Assembly: GCF_029227915.1 (NCBI RefSeq)
Contig: NC_079883.1
Coordinates: 22,072,001-22,136,000 of the forward strand
Source: Hydractinia symbiolongicarpus
Lineage: Eukaryota; Cnidaria; Hydrozoa; Anthoathecata; Hydractiniidae
Length of the DNA: 64,000 bases
Reading direction: 5' to 3'
The notes under the pieces are model-generated. The model saw nothing but the letters and a program-made list of their open reading frames with translations. It had not been told where the DNA came from and searched no databases. The translations under genes and the position numbers were made by a program. Within the stretch, counting starts at the first letter, position 1; every line of letters begins with the position of its first letter. Below are positions 24,191-35,428 of the stretch, one piece after another.

Positions 24191-27100
24191 ATTTTGAAAA
24201 ATAGTGCTGACGACTCTTTGTAGTCTACTTCTGGTCTTATTCTAAGTATTATTTACTACTAAGCTAAAAAGTAGAGGGCTACAGCCACCCTTCAGATCCT
24301 CTCCTCACCCCTTTACTCCCCATTGTCATAGGTTATGTTATTCTTCTGGCATTTCATCAATCAACAACGCATTACCATAACTTGAAGAAGCATGACTCCA
24401 TAGCAAACAGTTTACTGGGGTTTATCACATTTAAAATTCCTTTTTATGTTTGTTTTTTTCCTTATTTCTGGTTTCTTGCTGGGTAACTTCTTTATCCAAA
24501 TACCAATTTTTTGTTTTCTCAGAACTAAATTGCATATTATACTTAGGAACAAAACAAAACGATACATTTTTTCTACTAAGCAATTTGATGCTCAAATCCT
24601 TTAAAAAATGATGCAACTTGTTAGCAACAGTTTAGCCTAAAGCGAGTAAATAAATAAAGGCACTAATAACAGGGATTACAAAAACAGAAAAAGTTTTTCC
24701 GACACTTTCCTTGCTCTAAAAGCTTGTATCATATAACGGTATATTTAATTAAACGTGCGTTTTAACACCAGCTAGAGTAAGGGAAATATCCACGTGAATT
24801 TGATTAGATAGTGAACAGGCAACAATGAAGCATCAGCTGAGGCTGCAAGAGAGAGAAGCTTTAGCAACATCTCCCATACACATTGCATGCCATGACTAGT
24901 CGTTAAAAAAAAAATTGAAACCAATCTAAATCTTCTATGAATCTTCTTTGTAGTGTCATCAGTCTGGTGTCATCAGGTCAGACGACCAATCCATTTCAAC
25001 ATTAGACCCAAAAATTTTTAAGATCTTAAATTTTAATAGAATTCCTGCATTGAGAATGATATTTTGTATGTTATGGAGGATGAAAAGTTGTTTATCAAGT
25101 TTTTTGGAGCTTTTTAAACATCTTTTTTCGTTCTCAAGATACCGAGCTTAAAAGATTTCCAGCTGAACTGATGACATACATCATCATCAATGATGTAGTT
25201 AGATAGTATATTTTCGAAATATCTTGCGAACTTACATAATATTAAAACTTTGAAGCAGTGTGGACTTATGCTCTTGATGATCTCTTGGCATTTGTAAAAT
25301 TTTGTAGTTTAAGAGTGATCTCATCTTTAATTACAGGTAGAAATACAATGTCAGCATTTTTTAAACCTTTCTTATGACATCATAATATCCCGGATTTTGA
25401 ATACTTAAAATTTTAAAGAACTTCAGAACTTGATAAACAGCCTTTTCAACAGCCATTCTCCACAACTTACAAAATACCGTTTTTAATGCATGAATCCCTT
25501 TAAAACTTTTTATTAAGATATGGTTGTTATTTTTTCTCTGAAACGTGCCATATAGTTTGTACATTTCTGCGCATGCTCCATGGGGTGTTTACAAACACAG
25601 CTAATAATACACTTGCTTACAGTACATCCATTGTATTGTTTATAAGCTTGACCATAACCTTAACATTTTTACTAGTCCAACTGGTAAAAAATTTCTTGTC
25701 TGTTAAACCATAGAAAAACAAAGTAAATTATTTGGAATATTTGCTCCTTTGTTTATATAGGAATTAATACTGAAGATGCGCGTATTTGATGAGCGCTACA
25801 AAATGCCGTGGTTACACTGGCTATGTTTTTTTTTGCAAAAAATTAATGTCAACCGAAAATTGACGCGTTTGTATATGTTTTTTTTATTATTTCTAATAAC
25901 TGTCCATTTCATTAGTGGATTTAATGTCTGATTTGATCAAATATTAGGAAGTTTTTTAGAATCTGTCCGACCCTAACTACCCAAAAATGGGGAAAAAGTA
26001 TTAAAAACCTAGATTTAGTCAAAAAATATCTATCCTCCCCGGTGCAATTTTTAACTGCATCGTAGAAGGAGAGACTATTCAGTATTGTACAACACCATTA
26101 TGTTGGGTATACTGACGACATTAATTTGAAAAAGGTTTATACCAGTACAATGTGCTGGGCAGCAATATTAGAGGCTGTTAAAATATAGGCCACGAATGGA
26201 ACATTAAGCTTGATCTTGACATTTTTATACCGAATTACCATTCAAAAGCTATGTATATATGTAACATATATACAAAGTTTCTGTTCTCTCATTGGTCCTA
26301 TAGATCAAAAATCTAAAAGTTTAATTGATGGCTGGTTTCATTTGTAACAGTAGAAAATAAAAATGTGCTCCAGGAACAATAAATATGCAAATTTTGCAAT
26401 AAGATCAATGAAGTTCAAGATAGCCTTTAAATGCTCTTAATTTTTTACAGATTGTCTATCAAAGGGATTGACAGTTAAAAGAATCAAATATTTCAACAAG
26501 CGTCGAAATATCCTCCCTGTAGCTTGTCTACAAAAAAAGGGTCCTGAAACAAATAAATACTCTCAAACTCATCTTTGTCTATCTGTTTTGTAGTCCATAA
26601 GAAGTTTTAAATCTATATAACGCAGCTACCATTTGGTAACCCATGGTGAAAATTATGTTCAACATATTTGAGCAAATGTTTAAACGAAGTGATCAAACAG
26701 TCAAATGACTCTATATTGGTCGTTTATTTTCTGTATTTTCCTTGTTTGAGTTTTTTATTTTTTTATTTTGGGTGTCAATGTTTTTATATCTCAGTATTAT
26801 TATCAGTCTGTTTATCCAGAGAACGCTGTGAAAACATGGCACTGTGTAGTAGTGTACAGAAATTGTTTGTTTGTTTATTATTTGTTAACAAAAGCACCAG
26901 GGCGTGCTCAACAAATAATTTACAATATTATTTTTTACACTATGAAAAAAGGAAGACGTGATAGGTAAAATATTTTTTATTTTGTACACACCATGTGAAG
27001 TACTTTGTAAGTTCATTGAAATCTAGCATTTTAATTCAGTGAGGAATTACTAAAAATGTGAGAGCATTTGCAGAAGCCTTTAATATATTTTGCGGAAGCT

Positions 27101-29167
27101 TTTTCCCAACCTAATATTCCTCAAGTAAGCATCACAAAAAAATCAACACTCAATGGGCACGCTTTGTTTCAGACACGTATTCGTCGAAAATGTCCTGCAA
27201 ATTTAGCTACTAAATTAGAAAAATTGTTGCGAAATTTAAGGAAAATTACGAAATAAGAGTTTGCTATTTTTGTTGTAGCAGAAAAAATAATAAGTTCCAG
27301 AACAAAAAATGTCACGTAGTCTATTGGTTAAATCTTTCCAATGTTTAATGTTTTTGTATTCGCCATAAGGCGTAATTTGGAGCTATCCATAGTAATGACA
27401 TTGTAGCAACCTTGTTTTGTCATTGAAAAATTAAAATTATAACAACAACACAGATATGTCTCTGCTGCAATATTTTCAGCTTCACATTTTCAATGCTAAA
27501 CTTGCTTCTTGGTCCATTTCCACTAACAAAGGTATTCACATTGATTGATCTTCGCACGTGCACGTGCAATCATTATGCAATATCCTGGACTTTTTGGCAA
27601 AAGTTAAATCAATACTTTCCTCATGATTTGAAGAAAAAATAAAAATAAACGAAGTTGACGTAAATAAATTGTAAACAAAAATGAGCATATTTCAGACAGG
27701 CTAGGTTCCTTTTGAAGAAATATTCTGTACAAGCCTACATTTTGCTAGGTAGAATTTGTTAAAATTGCAGTAACGCTACGTGCACTAACCTACAACAGAA
27801 TTTTCTATAGGAACTTTAAACCAATCTTCTTTATTCCAGCAGAATGTGGACCGTCTGTTGGGCATACGAAGCAAAAGAGAAGTCGAAATGAACTGATAAA
27901 CCCAAAGCAGAGAGCTAGTTGTAATACCAACTGAACACCTAAAATATTTATCATACACATATACTAATTTTTAGAAAAACAACTAATTTTTTGTTTGTTT
28001 TTGCGATTTTCCATTTCCTTTTGTTTCTTTGTTTTCAGAAGCAAAGAAATGAAATTCTCTTTAAGCATTTTTAACATTATGAACAGCAATACACTTTTTT
28101 TAAGAACAATCTTATAAAAATAACGAGGCTGGAAGTAGCCAAAAATTAGAACATAATAAGAACAATAGCAATGCCGAAATTTTAATGAAAACTTCTTTTA
28201 ATTGCTGGAAGATTAAACATAGAAAAAAACCATCTTTTTAGGAGGAATTTTTGCAGAATTAATTGTTGTGACGTTGCATCGCTAATATTCGCAATGAACT
28301 GTGAAATAAAAAATAAAAAGTGCTCAAAATATACTACAACCTCTTAAATGTCGAATGTTAGCATTTTAAGAGACTGGTTGGAAAGAAAAAAATTTTTTTT
28401 CTTGAGGTAGAGGTGTTCTTATTTTTTTCCCGAAATAGTTCTTATTTTGTTCTTATATTTTGATTACTTTTTATTTTTATATTTTAACACAACATTGCAA
28501 ATATTTCTACGCAAATCAAAACAGTTGTTTCTGTGAATATTTCTATCCTGGAAGATGTATTTCGTCGTGTTTTATGCGGGGTTTTTTTTTGAGTAACAAG
28601 AGAAAGTCTTTGCGGACTTAAACCGAATTTGAAAAATTATAACACAGCTCAACAAAACCAAATATTTTTGTAAAAAGGTTCTTTTCAGAATATATGATGA
28701 AAAACACTTCAGTAAATTATCTTCCCTTTTGACCAGTGTTTTGAACTCTATAACAAATTTTTCAAAATTTAGGGCGTTAAATATTGTTTTAAAATATGCT
28801 TTATTTTGCGGGCGAGGTGTTCCAGTTTTTATTATACGAAAAATATTAAATGCAGTGAAATGCAGTGAAAAGTTTATTTAAAATTAATTAAAAATATACA
28901 CGGTGAGTTAATTCACAATTAAATATATATAAAATTAATAGTGCAACAAATGCATTTGTTGTTAAAGAAGGAAAAACGTTTCTAACAATCTTACAAAAAA
29001 TGCAGAAAGAAAGAAGTAAAATTATTTTGCGCTACCCAACTTTTGTGAAAAAAGAAAAAGAATTCAAATTATTATTTACAGAATAAATAACACGAGTAAT
29101 AACGACAACTACAAACTTAAAAATGTAAAAAGTTTTTTTTAGTGTCTGTCGACTGAAACGCCCCATA
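24191..29167. other. Gene-poor interval, 3' of the forkhead gene
   Basis: AT-rich DNA without a gene I can support. Possible exon fragments on the plus strand are 27074-27124 (17 codons between AG and GTAAGC), 27173-27256 (ends KLEKLLRNLRKITK then stop) and about 27840-27933. They cannot be joined into a model by eye. Confidence 0.3.
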
Positions 29168-30811
29168 TTAGGGAGTATAAATTCGATAATTGTTCTTATT
29201 ATATTGACAGTAACAATCTGGATTGGAGCAGTGATTACTATGAAGGTGACCATGATGGCTGGGGTGGGTTGGGTACAATGGGTGCATCATTGGCGGTGGA
29301 GGGGGTTGTGGGAAGTGTTGTAGGTGGTTTGGTGAAGCTTGCCCAATGTTTGGGTTGGTGTACAAGGGCTGTGGTGAGCTCCATACCCCAGGTGCAGTTT
29401 GTGGGTAATGATAGAACGGAGACTGTTGTTGGTCTAATTCTTGGTGCATGATTTCATGTTCGCGTGCAAAGGGGTATCCGCCAAGCATGATGGGATCGAT
29501 CCATTGTAACCCTCGTGGTCGTTTTCTTAACGCTCTTCGTTTTCTATAGTCACCTCTTGAGAAACTATCAAAGTAGGAAGGATGCACTGCCCAGTTGCAG
29601 CTTCGTCCATTTTCAGGCCGATGCAACTTGATGAAACAATCGTTGAGAGATAGCGTATGTCTCACGCAATTTCGCCAACCAGTGCCACGTCTTTCGAGAG
29701 AAGGGAAATGTTTTTCCATGTACTCATATATGTCAGAAAGCGTGCTTTTACTTCCTTCTTTCTTGAGAATGGCTTGTGCAATCATAGCTGTATAACTCGG
29801 TAGACCGTTATCTGGTGAATTAGAACCTGGTGACTTTTTCTTTTCTGACGATGTCGACACGATTTCTGTTTTTTGTTCGTTTTTTAATTCTTGTATAAGT
29901 GTTTTAGTACTATGTTTTTCTTCTTTTTCGCCTTCTTCTGTTTTTCTTTCGTTTTCATTTTTCATTTTACCGGTTTCTGTTTTTTTAGTACTTGAGCATT
30001 CTGCGCTTGAGGTTAATTTTTCAGTATCATGCTCATCTGTGAGTTTTTCTTTCGCTGAAAATACAGTTTCGTTTTTCACGTTCAACTTCATTATTTTTTC
30101 CATTGGACTTGTCGCCCTTTCCATTTGATTCGTCAAGACAGGCAGGGCGATTTCTTTGGAAGTATAAACAGGCTGGTTACTTGATGGAGTAGATGCTTCT
30201 GTTGATGGTTCAGGAGTAAAACGTGTCTCAGTAAAAGTTCTAGTATTCGTTTGAGGCGGAGGATAAGGGCTCGAGTTTATTGGATGTCGAACATCTATTG
30301 GTGGTGTAAAACTGTGTTTCGGAAGATTTATATGTGATAAATGTGCATTTTCAAATGGAGTACGACCGTCATACGAGTCGTGTAAGGGTTTCTTTAAACA
30401 ACTGGGACTAGCAGAGGTTGGAAAGCGAACTTCAGTAGACGTCTGTCCGCCTCTTACGTCTGTATTCTTTTGAAATTGCTGCGTATGAAAGTCATGTAGT
30501 CTTTGTTGATCGTTGTATTGAAGTATCGATGCAGCATCGTGTCGATTGCGTGTTGGTTCGTGTGGATATCGTAGGTCAGCATAGCGAAAGTCTACACGAG
30601 GTGGAGTTTTTTCTTGAAAATATGGCGTGTGATTGTATGTTGATGATCGATCGGTTGACGGGTTGTTGGTGTGCGGCCATCGAAATGCGTTTTCTTGGGG
30701 AAGAATTGGTCTCATGTGTGAAGGCGTCGGAAGGTAATCCGGATTGTTTAAATCGGCATACTTCTCGTTATACGAAGCTGAAGGATAACTCATTATTTTC
30801 ATCACCGTCAT
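29168..30811 (-). CDS. foxQ2: FoxQ2-like forkhead transcription factor
   Basis: Intronless 547-aa protein starting at ATG 30811-30809. The winged-helix domain spans about residues 336-430. It includes LSDIYEYMEKHFPSL, recognition helix GWRNCVRHTLSLNDCF, and wing residues ending in FSRGDYRKRRALRKRPRG. The FSRGD(Y/F)RKRRA end and the absence of the usual RRKRFK wing fit the FoxQ2 class, which patterns the aboral pole and neurosensory cells in cnidarian larvae. Two core positions are unusual: Cys replaces Ser in the RN(S)(I/V)RH motif, and Asn-Trp replaces Tyr-Trp in wing 1. The N-terminal 330 residues are Pro/Ser/Thr-rich with a Lys/Glu-rich stretch at about 252-330; the C-terminus is His/Pro-rich. 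Which FoxQ2 paralogue it is cannot be settled by eye. Confidence 0.88.
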   Translation of the reverse strand: MTVMKIMSYPSASYNEKYADLNNPDYLPTPSHMRPILPQENAFRWPHTNNPSTDRSSTYNHTPYFQEKTPPRVDFRYADLRYPHEPTRNRHDAASILQYNDQQRLHDFHTQQFQKNTDVRGGQTSTEVRFPTSASPSCLKKPLHDSYDGRTPFENAHLSHINLPKHSFTPPIDVRHPINSSPYPPPQTNTRTFTETRFTPEPSTEASTPSSNQPVYTSKEIALPVLTNQMERATSPMEKIMKLNVKNETVFSAKEKLTDEHDTEKLTSSAECSSTKKTETGKMKNENERKTEEGEKEEKHSTKTLIQELKNEQKTEIVSTSSEKKKSPGSNSPDNGLPSYTAMIAQAILKKEGSKSTLSDIYEYMEKHFPSLERRGTGWRNCVRHTLSLNDCFIKLHRPENGRSCNWAVHPSYFDSFSRGDYRKRRALRKRPRGLQWIDPIMLGGYPFAREHEIMHQELDQQQSPFYHYPQTAPGVWSSPQPLYTNPNIGQASPNHLQHFPQPPPPPMMHPLYPTHPSHHGHLHSNHCSNPDCYCQYNKNNYRIYTP

Positions 30812-32294
30812 GTAACCTTTTTTTAAAATGTTATATAATAAATTGTTTTATCTTTTCAGCTGGTTTGTTGTCTTTTGTCGAAATGTTGATAAAATTTAAC
30901 ACAATCTTCAGGCTCGTTTGTAAAGTTCCATAATTTGTTGTGATGTATCAGTTGAGTAAAAGCGAACTTACTTGTAAACAGCCAACAGAAAAATGAATAA
31001 CACCAAAAACACTTTCATAATTTATCATTTTTTAAAAAACATACATTAACTAACATTTACCAATCAGGATTACTAACCAATCAATGCGTCTCAAAATAAA
31101 ATCTTAACCAATCAAATTTTCTGTAGTCAACTGGTATGTTTCAACATTGTAAACATGAGCGACTAATTTTTCGTGTTCGGCATGAAATAACTTCACTTTT
31201 GTGGTTTTCTGTATGGATCATATAACAATACCGAATAAGATTGGAATCTGAAATGGGCTCGAATTTGTTTACGTTCCATGGCCGCACGTAAAAATATATT
31301 ATGTACTTATTCACAGTTATTTTTGGTTTATTTACATTTTAGGATATTTGTTTGTTCCTCGTTTCCACACTTATGTTAGAATGTGTGTTTAAAGTCAAAT
31401 TTTTTACGAATTTTGAATTGAGGGGCTTGGGAACTTGGAAGTTTTAAATTGAAAGAGATTGATTAAAAATTAACCAGATGGTATTCAAAATGTTTACAGT
31501 AAACATTTTTTTTTTATTTTACATTTGGAAAACAATGCACTGTACTTCAATGGGAAGTTTTAAATCAACATATTCAGATGAAGAATGAATCACGTTACAT
31601 TAAAAGCAAACGCGAATTTTATGTTTTTTCTTTTTATTGAGAGCATCGTCTCATTCCCATCACAGTATGTATAGAAAAAATATACTCCACCATCAAGTGA
31701 AGATCGACCTTCACAGTTAGACATTGCGAAGCGTGTTCATGTGGAAAGAAAGTCCGCCTAACCAGCGAAGACTCCTTTTGCGCTTAAAACGATTTGATAT
31801 ATTCGCAACGAACAAAAAAGAATTCGCTTTTTTTTTTAAATTCATTCATAAAAAAACATTGCAATGTTGTATTGAAAAAATGAAAACCAACAAAAGGAAT
31901 GTGCGCAAAGAAAGTGAATGAGCAAAACCCACTTTCGGTGTACATATAATTCGGTGAGAGTTATAGTTATTCTGGAGGCGGAAAAAACTACCCTACCATT
32001 TGAAAGGTAACACCTTCCGAGGCGTAAAAAAAGAAATCATACTGAGCTCATTTTGTTTTTTCAACCATGTGTGTTTTGCCACAACATTTTCAATACGTTG
32101 CACATTATAGTAAACCCTCTGAAACATAATATTCATTATAATATTCCTCCTTTATAAATTTCAAGAGGTTCATGATGAATTTTTTTTAAAGCATATCAAA
32201 ATTCCAGGCTGGTCATCATTCTTATTTATCTATTGTTTTAAACTATACCTATTGTTTCCAGCGTGAAATAACAGCCTCTTATTTTTATAAAGCA
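30812..32294. other. 5' flank of the forkhead gene
   Basis: No gene seen. Three ACCAATCA motifs (CCAAT at 31060-31064, 31077-31081 and 31108-31112) lie within 55 bp, about 250-300 bp upstream of the minus-strand start codon. They are possible NF-Y sites of the promoter. The rest is AT-rich. Confidence 0.35.
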
Positions 32295-32402
32295 TCTATA
32301 TTATAATGCCCGTATACGTCTGTCCGTCCATCTCTGTCACGCAAAATGGTAGCTTAGCTGCGACGGGCGAACCCGTGGATTTTTCCACGGGCTAACGACT
32401 AG
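32295..32402 (+). mobile_element. Mini-Helitron (non-autonomous), 108 bp
   Basis: It begins TC (TCTATATTATAATGCCC...) after a host A at 32294 and ends CTAG before a host T at 32403, the A/T insertion rule of Helitrons. Seven bases before the CTAG is a perfect 8-bp hairpin, CCCGTGGA (32372-32379) and TCCACGGG (32384-32391) with a TTTT loop, the canonical Helitron 3' terminator. The 5' part carries the GTCTGTCCGTCC stretch seen in many animal Helitrons. There is no target duplication, as expected. Confidence 0.75.
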
Positions 32403-32636
32403 TATTCTTATAAAAAGGGAAAGCATATGTCTGTTTATCGGTTCAATTCATGAAGAATAACGGGGGTCCCAATAAACGAAGCTATACCCGTGTTTAAATT
32501 TTTGTCATAGTTTTGTAAATTGTTGTTTCTTTTGTTTGGAGGTGGTATTTATTGGTTTATTTATTCGTATTTACTTATTGCTCTAAAATGTTTTATTTTC
32601 ATTATTTTTCAGCAAATCTGGTGTAGCATCATTGTC

Positions 32637-32757
32637 AACCTCGATCCCAGGACCTGTTGTCTCTTTTTGCAAATCGGACAGCGAGACGATAGATGTCAGG
32701 CCTATCAATAAGCGCAGCGCCTATGAGAAACAAAAAGCCCTGGGAACGAAGTTCAAT
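32637..32757. repeat. CCAGG-type palindromic MITE, copy 1
   Basis: Left end AACCTCGATCCCAGGACC, right end AGCCCTGGGAACGAAGTT, in inverted arrangement. The core CCTATCAATAAGCGCAGCGC is shared with copies at 37145 and 58971. Confidence 0.65.
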
Positions 32758-34861
32758 CGATGTTGCGTTTGATAACGTCACCATCGAGCATTTTTGAGCG
32801 GGTTACAGTCATTTTTCTGTTTTATTTTTGTCAGCTATTAGTTAATTTTAGCTTATCTATTTTTGTTTTTTGCTTGATGTCCTTTAGGTGTCTCTTTGAA
32901 GCAATGACTGAACCAAGAACAGAAGAAATTTCAATAAAAAGTATATTTTTACTTATCGCAAACCACTTTAGCTACGAAATGTTTCACCTTACATATTAAT
33001 ATTCCTACTAAATAAAATATTTTCTACTTAGCAACAAATAATATTGAGTCGGTTAGTTGTTAAACCTCCTTGCTGAGTTGTAGCTTCACTTGCAAAAAGG
33101 CTAAAATTATATTCTATTTCAGAAGTCAATTGGGGTTCTTATTTTATAAAAAATTAGGTATTTGCAGATTTGTACAGGTATGGCGTTTTAGGCTAATAAA
33201 AAGTAAGGAATTGGATTTTAATATCTCATTTACTGATACTATATTTACATGATATTATATTCTTGAAAAGCTAATCCAAATAAAACAGTGCCCGTAGGTT
33301 TTAATACTGATATATAATTTTTATTTTTTTAGAGAGTGAGAGTTTTTTAGAGATCTCAAATACAATTTCGTTCTCAGAACTTCTTTTTCTCTTTTTGATC
33401 TGGTCTCAACCAATTGTTTTGGTCCCTTATTAATTTTTCTGTTCTTTTATATTTTTTCTGTCAGATTCTCCCTATCTCAAATATAAATTTTTCGGTTCCT
33501 CGGTAGTTCTGTATGAAGAGAGTTTACTGTACTTGTAGTGCGATTTTCGTCCTGTCCAAAAATGTAAAAACTTTCTTTAAAACAAAAACGCAATAATGCT
33601 ACGTCATTTTGTGAGTCCTGGAAGTGTAAAATTCCGTGTTATTTTTTTTTATTTTCTTTATTAGAAAACAATAAAATCAATTTAGGCAGCCTTAAAATAC
33701 CTTTTTCTAGGGAAGACCTTGGAAACCTTGAAATTTGAATATTTCAAGGTCTCTAATCTGCCGCTCCCATAAAAACGTCTTTTTATAAAGAAATTTCTTC
33801 GCTTGAATTTGTGGGTACTGCCCAATATTGAGAAAATTGAAAAAAGTATTGAAATAAATAGATAGGCCAAGAGGGATATGCTGAAATAATATAATGAACC
33901 AGTTGAGTTCACAGCTGATTCCAGCTTGGGGAAATGCTTTCAAAAACGCCATAAATTTACTCGAACATAAACCTTAGTAGCTACTGGCACGCACCAAGAA
34001 AAAAGGGCTCGTCAGTTTTTTGCGCTACAGCGGAAAATGCGTTCAGATGGAAATGAGCCCTTAGAAAACTCCAATTTTATCATAAGAGTCAGCATTTAAC
34101 AGGAGAGAAAACAAAGTTTTGTCAATTTTTCTTAAGGTCTTCTTTCCCAAAATTATTGTTAAAAAGGTCTGTATATTTTACGCGCTTGTCATGCTGACAT
34201 TTTGCCTATGTTTTTAAAATTCCTGACAGGGTGGGCACCTTGGGGATCCTTAATGCATGCCAAATCTTTTGAATATTCTTCACATTTATTTTTATTCAGA
34301 TTTATTTTAAGGGTAAATCGTGGTTCCATGAATATTTTTAGCCTAGTTAACTAAGCTTTCTTCGAGGATATCAAATTCAGTTTCCAATGGGAACAAAGTG
34401 GGCGTGGTCACATTCTACCGTATTTAATAATACAAGAATTAAATATATTTGTTCGGGTGAGTGAGGCCATTCGCGCTCAAAACAAGGAATTTCCCAATAT
34501 TAACAAGGTGAGCAAAGAACAATAGAATTATTTTCACCTTACATATAGAACAATAGAATTTTTTTCACCTTACATATTCTGATTACCTGGTGTTAAGAAA
34601 ACTTATGCTGGGTCTCCTGGCTAGCTGAAGATAAAAATTCACATTAAAAACCATTACATTCAAACAAAAGGCATGTGCATTAGGGACACTTGTGGTAAAG
34701 TTAAAATTTAGTCCTGAAAAGTCCAGACAGAGTGGTCACCCTATCGAAAATCGTTCTGCCTGACTATTTTCAAACATACGTAGTTTTTAGAAAAAGACAA
34801 ATAGAACCCAAAAGGACCGTTGGTCCTATAAAGCCAACATAATGAATTTTATCAAAATTGT
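32758..34861. other. Intergenic, 3' of the H2B gene
   Basis: AT-rich DNA with no gene I can support. Open frames here have low-complexity composition and no recognisable domain. Confidence 0.3.
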
Positions 34862-34877
34862 GGCTTTAAAAAAAGCC
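34862..34877 (-). terminator. Histone mRNA 3' stem-loop
   Basis: On the minus strand the sequence is GGCTTTTTTTAAAGCC: a 6-bp stem and 4-base loop fitting the metazoan histone consensus GGYYYTTYTNARRRCC at every position. It starts 20 nt after the H2B stop and is followed by ACA, the usual cleavage context. I see no nearby AATAAA on this strand, so the mRNA is probably of the SLBP-processed, non-polyadenylated class. Confidence 0.85.
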
Positions 34878-34897
34878 GTTTTGTTGCAAAGAGTTGT

Positions 34898-35383
34898 TTA
34901 TCTGGAACTTGTGTACTTGGTAACAGCTTTTGTTCCTTCACTCACAGCGTGTTTGGCAAGTTCACCAGGCAACAACAAGCGAACTGAAGTTTGTACCTCA
35001 CGAGAAGAGATGGTTCGTAGTTTGTTGTGATGAGCAAGTTTGGAAGCTTCGCCTGCTAATCTTTCAAAGATGTCATTGACGAAAGAATTCATGATGCTCA
35101 TCGCTTTACTTGAAATTCCGACATCAGGATGAACTTGTTTCAAAACTTTGTAGATGTACATACCATAACTCTCCCTTCGACTTCTTCGCCTCTTGCCTGT
35201 GGCTTTCTTGCTTGTTTTTCTCTTGCCAGCTTTCTTAATCGCCTTTCCTTTTCTCGCTGGACTTCGACCTCTTTTGGGGCTTCCACCTCTTTTAGGGCTA
35301 GCAGCTCTTGAGGATGGTTTCCTTGGACTTCCTTTTCTTGGGCTTCCTTTTCTTGGGCTTCCTTTTCTTGGACTTCCAGCCAT
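34898..35383 (-). CDS. Histone H2B variant with SPRK-repeat N-terminal tail
   Basis: 161 aa against about 123-126 for canonical H2B; the extra length is all in the tail. The histone fold (about residue 70 to the end: [20 protein letters not shown], then [20 protein letters not shown]) is nearly canonical. The tail has four SPRK motifs in 5-residue spacing (residues 4-22), two SPKR, an SPAR and a Lys/Arg-rich stretch. SPKK-type motifs bind AT-rich minor grooves and tie down linker DNA. Such tails occur in sea urchin sperm H2B, and sperm-type SPKK H2Bs are described from Hydractinia, where protamines are absent. Chromatin compaction in sperm is therefore the likely role, inferred from the family. 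Start ATG 35383-35381, no intron. A TATA-like ATAAATA on the minus strand is at 35428-35422. The stem-loop 20 nt after the stop supports a replication-type histone mRNA. Confidence 0.95.
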   Translation of the reverse strand: MAGSPRKGSPRKGSPRKGSPRKPSSRAASPKRGGSPKRGRSPARKGKAIKKAGKRKTSKKATGKRRRSRRESYGMYIYKVLKQVHPDVGISSKAMSIMNSFVNDIFERLAGEASKLAHHNKLRTISSREVQTSVRLLLPGELAKHAVSEGTKAVTKYTSSR

Positions 35384-35421
35384 TTCTGCGTCAATTATTT
35401 ACGAAATAAAACTTTTTGCTC

Positions 35422-35428
35422 TATTTAT
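35422..35428 (-). promoter_or_regulatory. TATA-like element of the H2B gene
   Basis: ATAAATA on the minus strand, about 40 bp before the start codon. This implies a very short leader, as is common for histone genes. Motif-based only. Confidence 0.4.

Noticed and set aside
27074-27933. Possible plus-strand exons ending LRNLRKITK and GPSVGHTKQKRSRNEL
   Set aside because: Splice signals are present but the pieces cannot be joined in phase to a start. One proposed intron is only 48 bp and in frame, so chance is likely.
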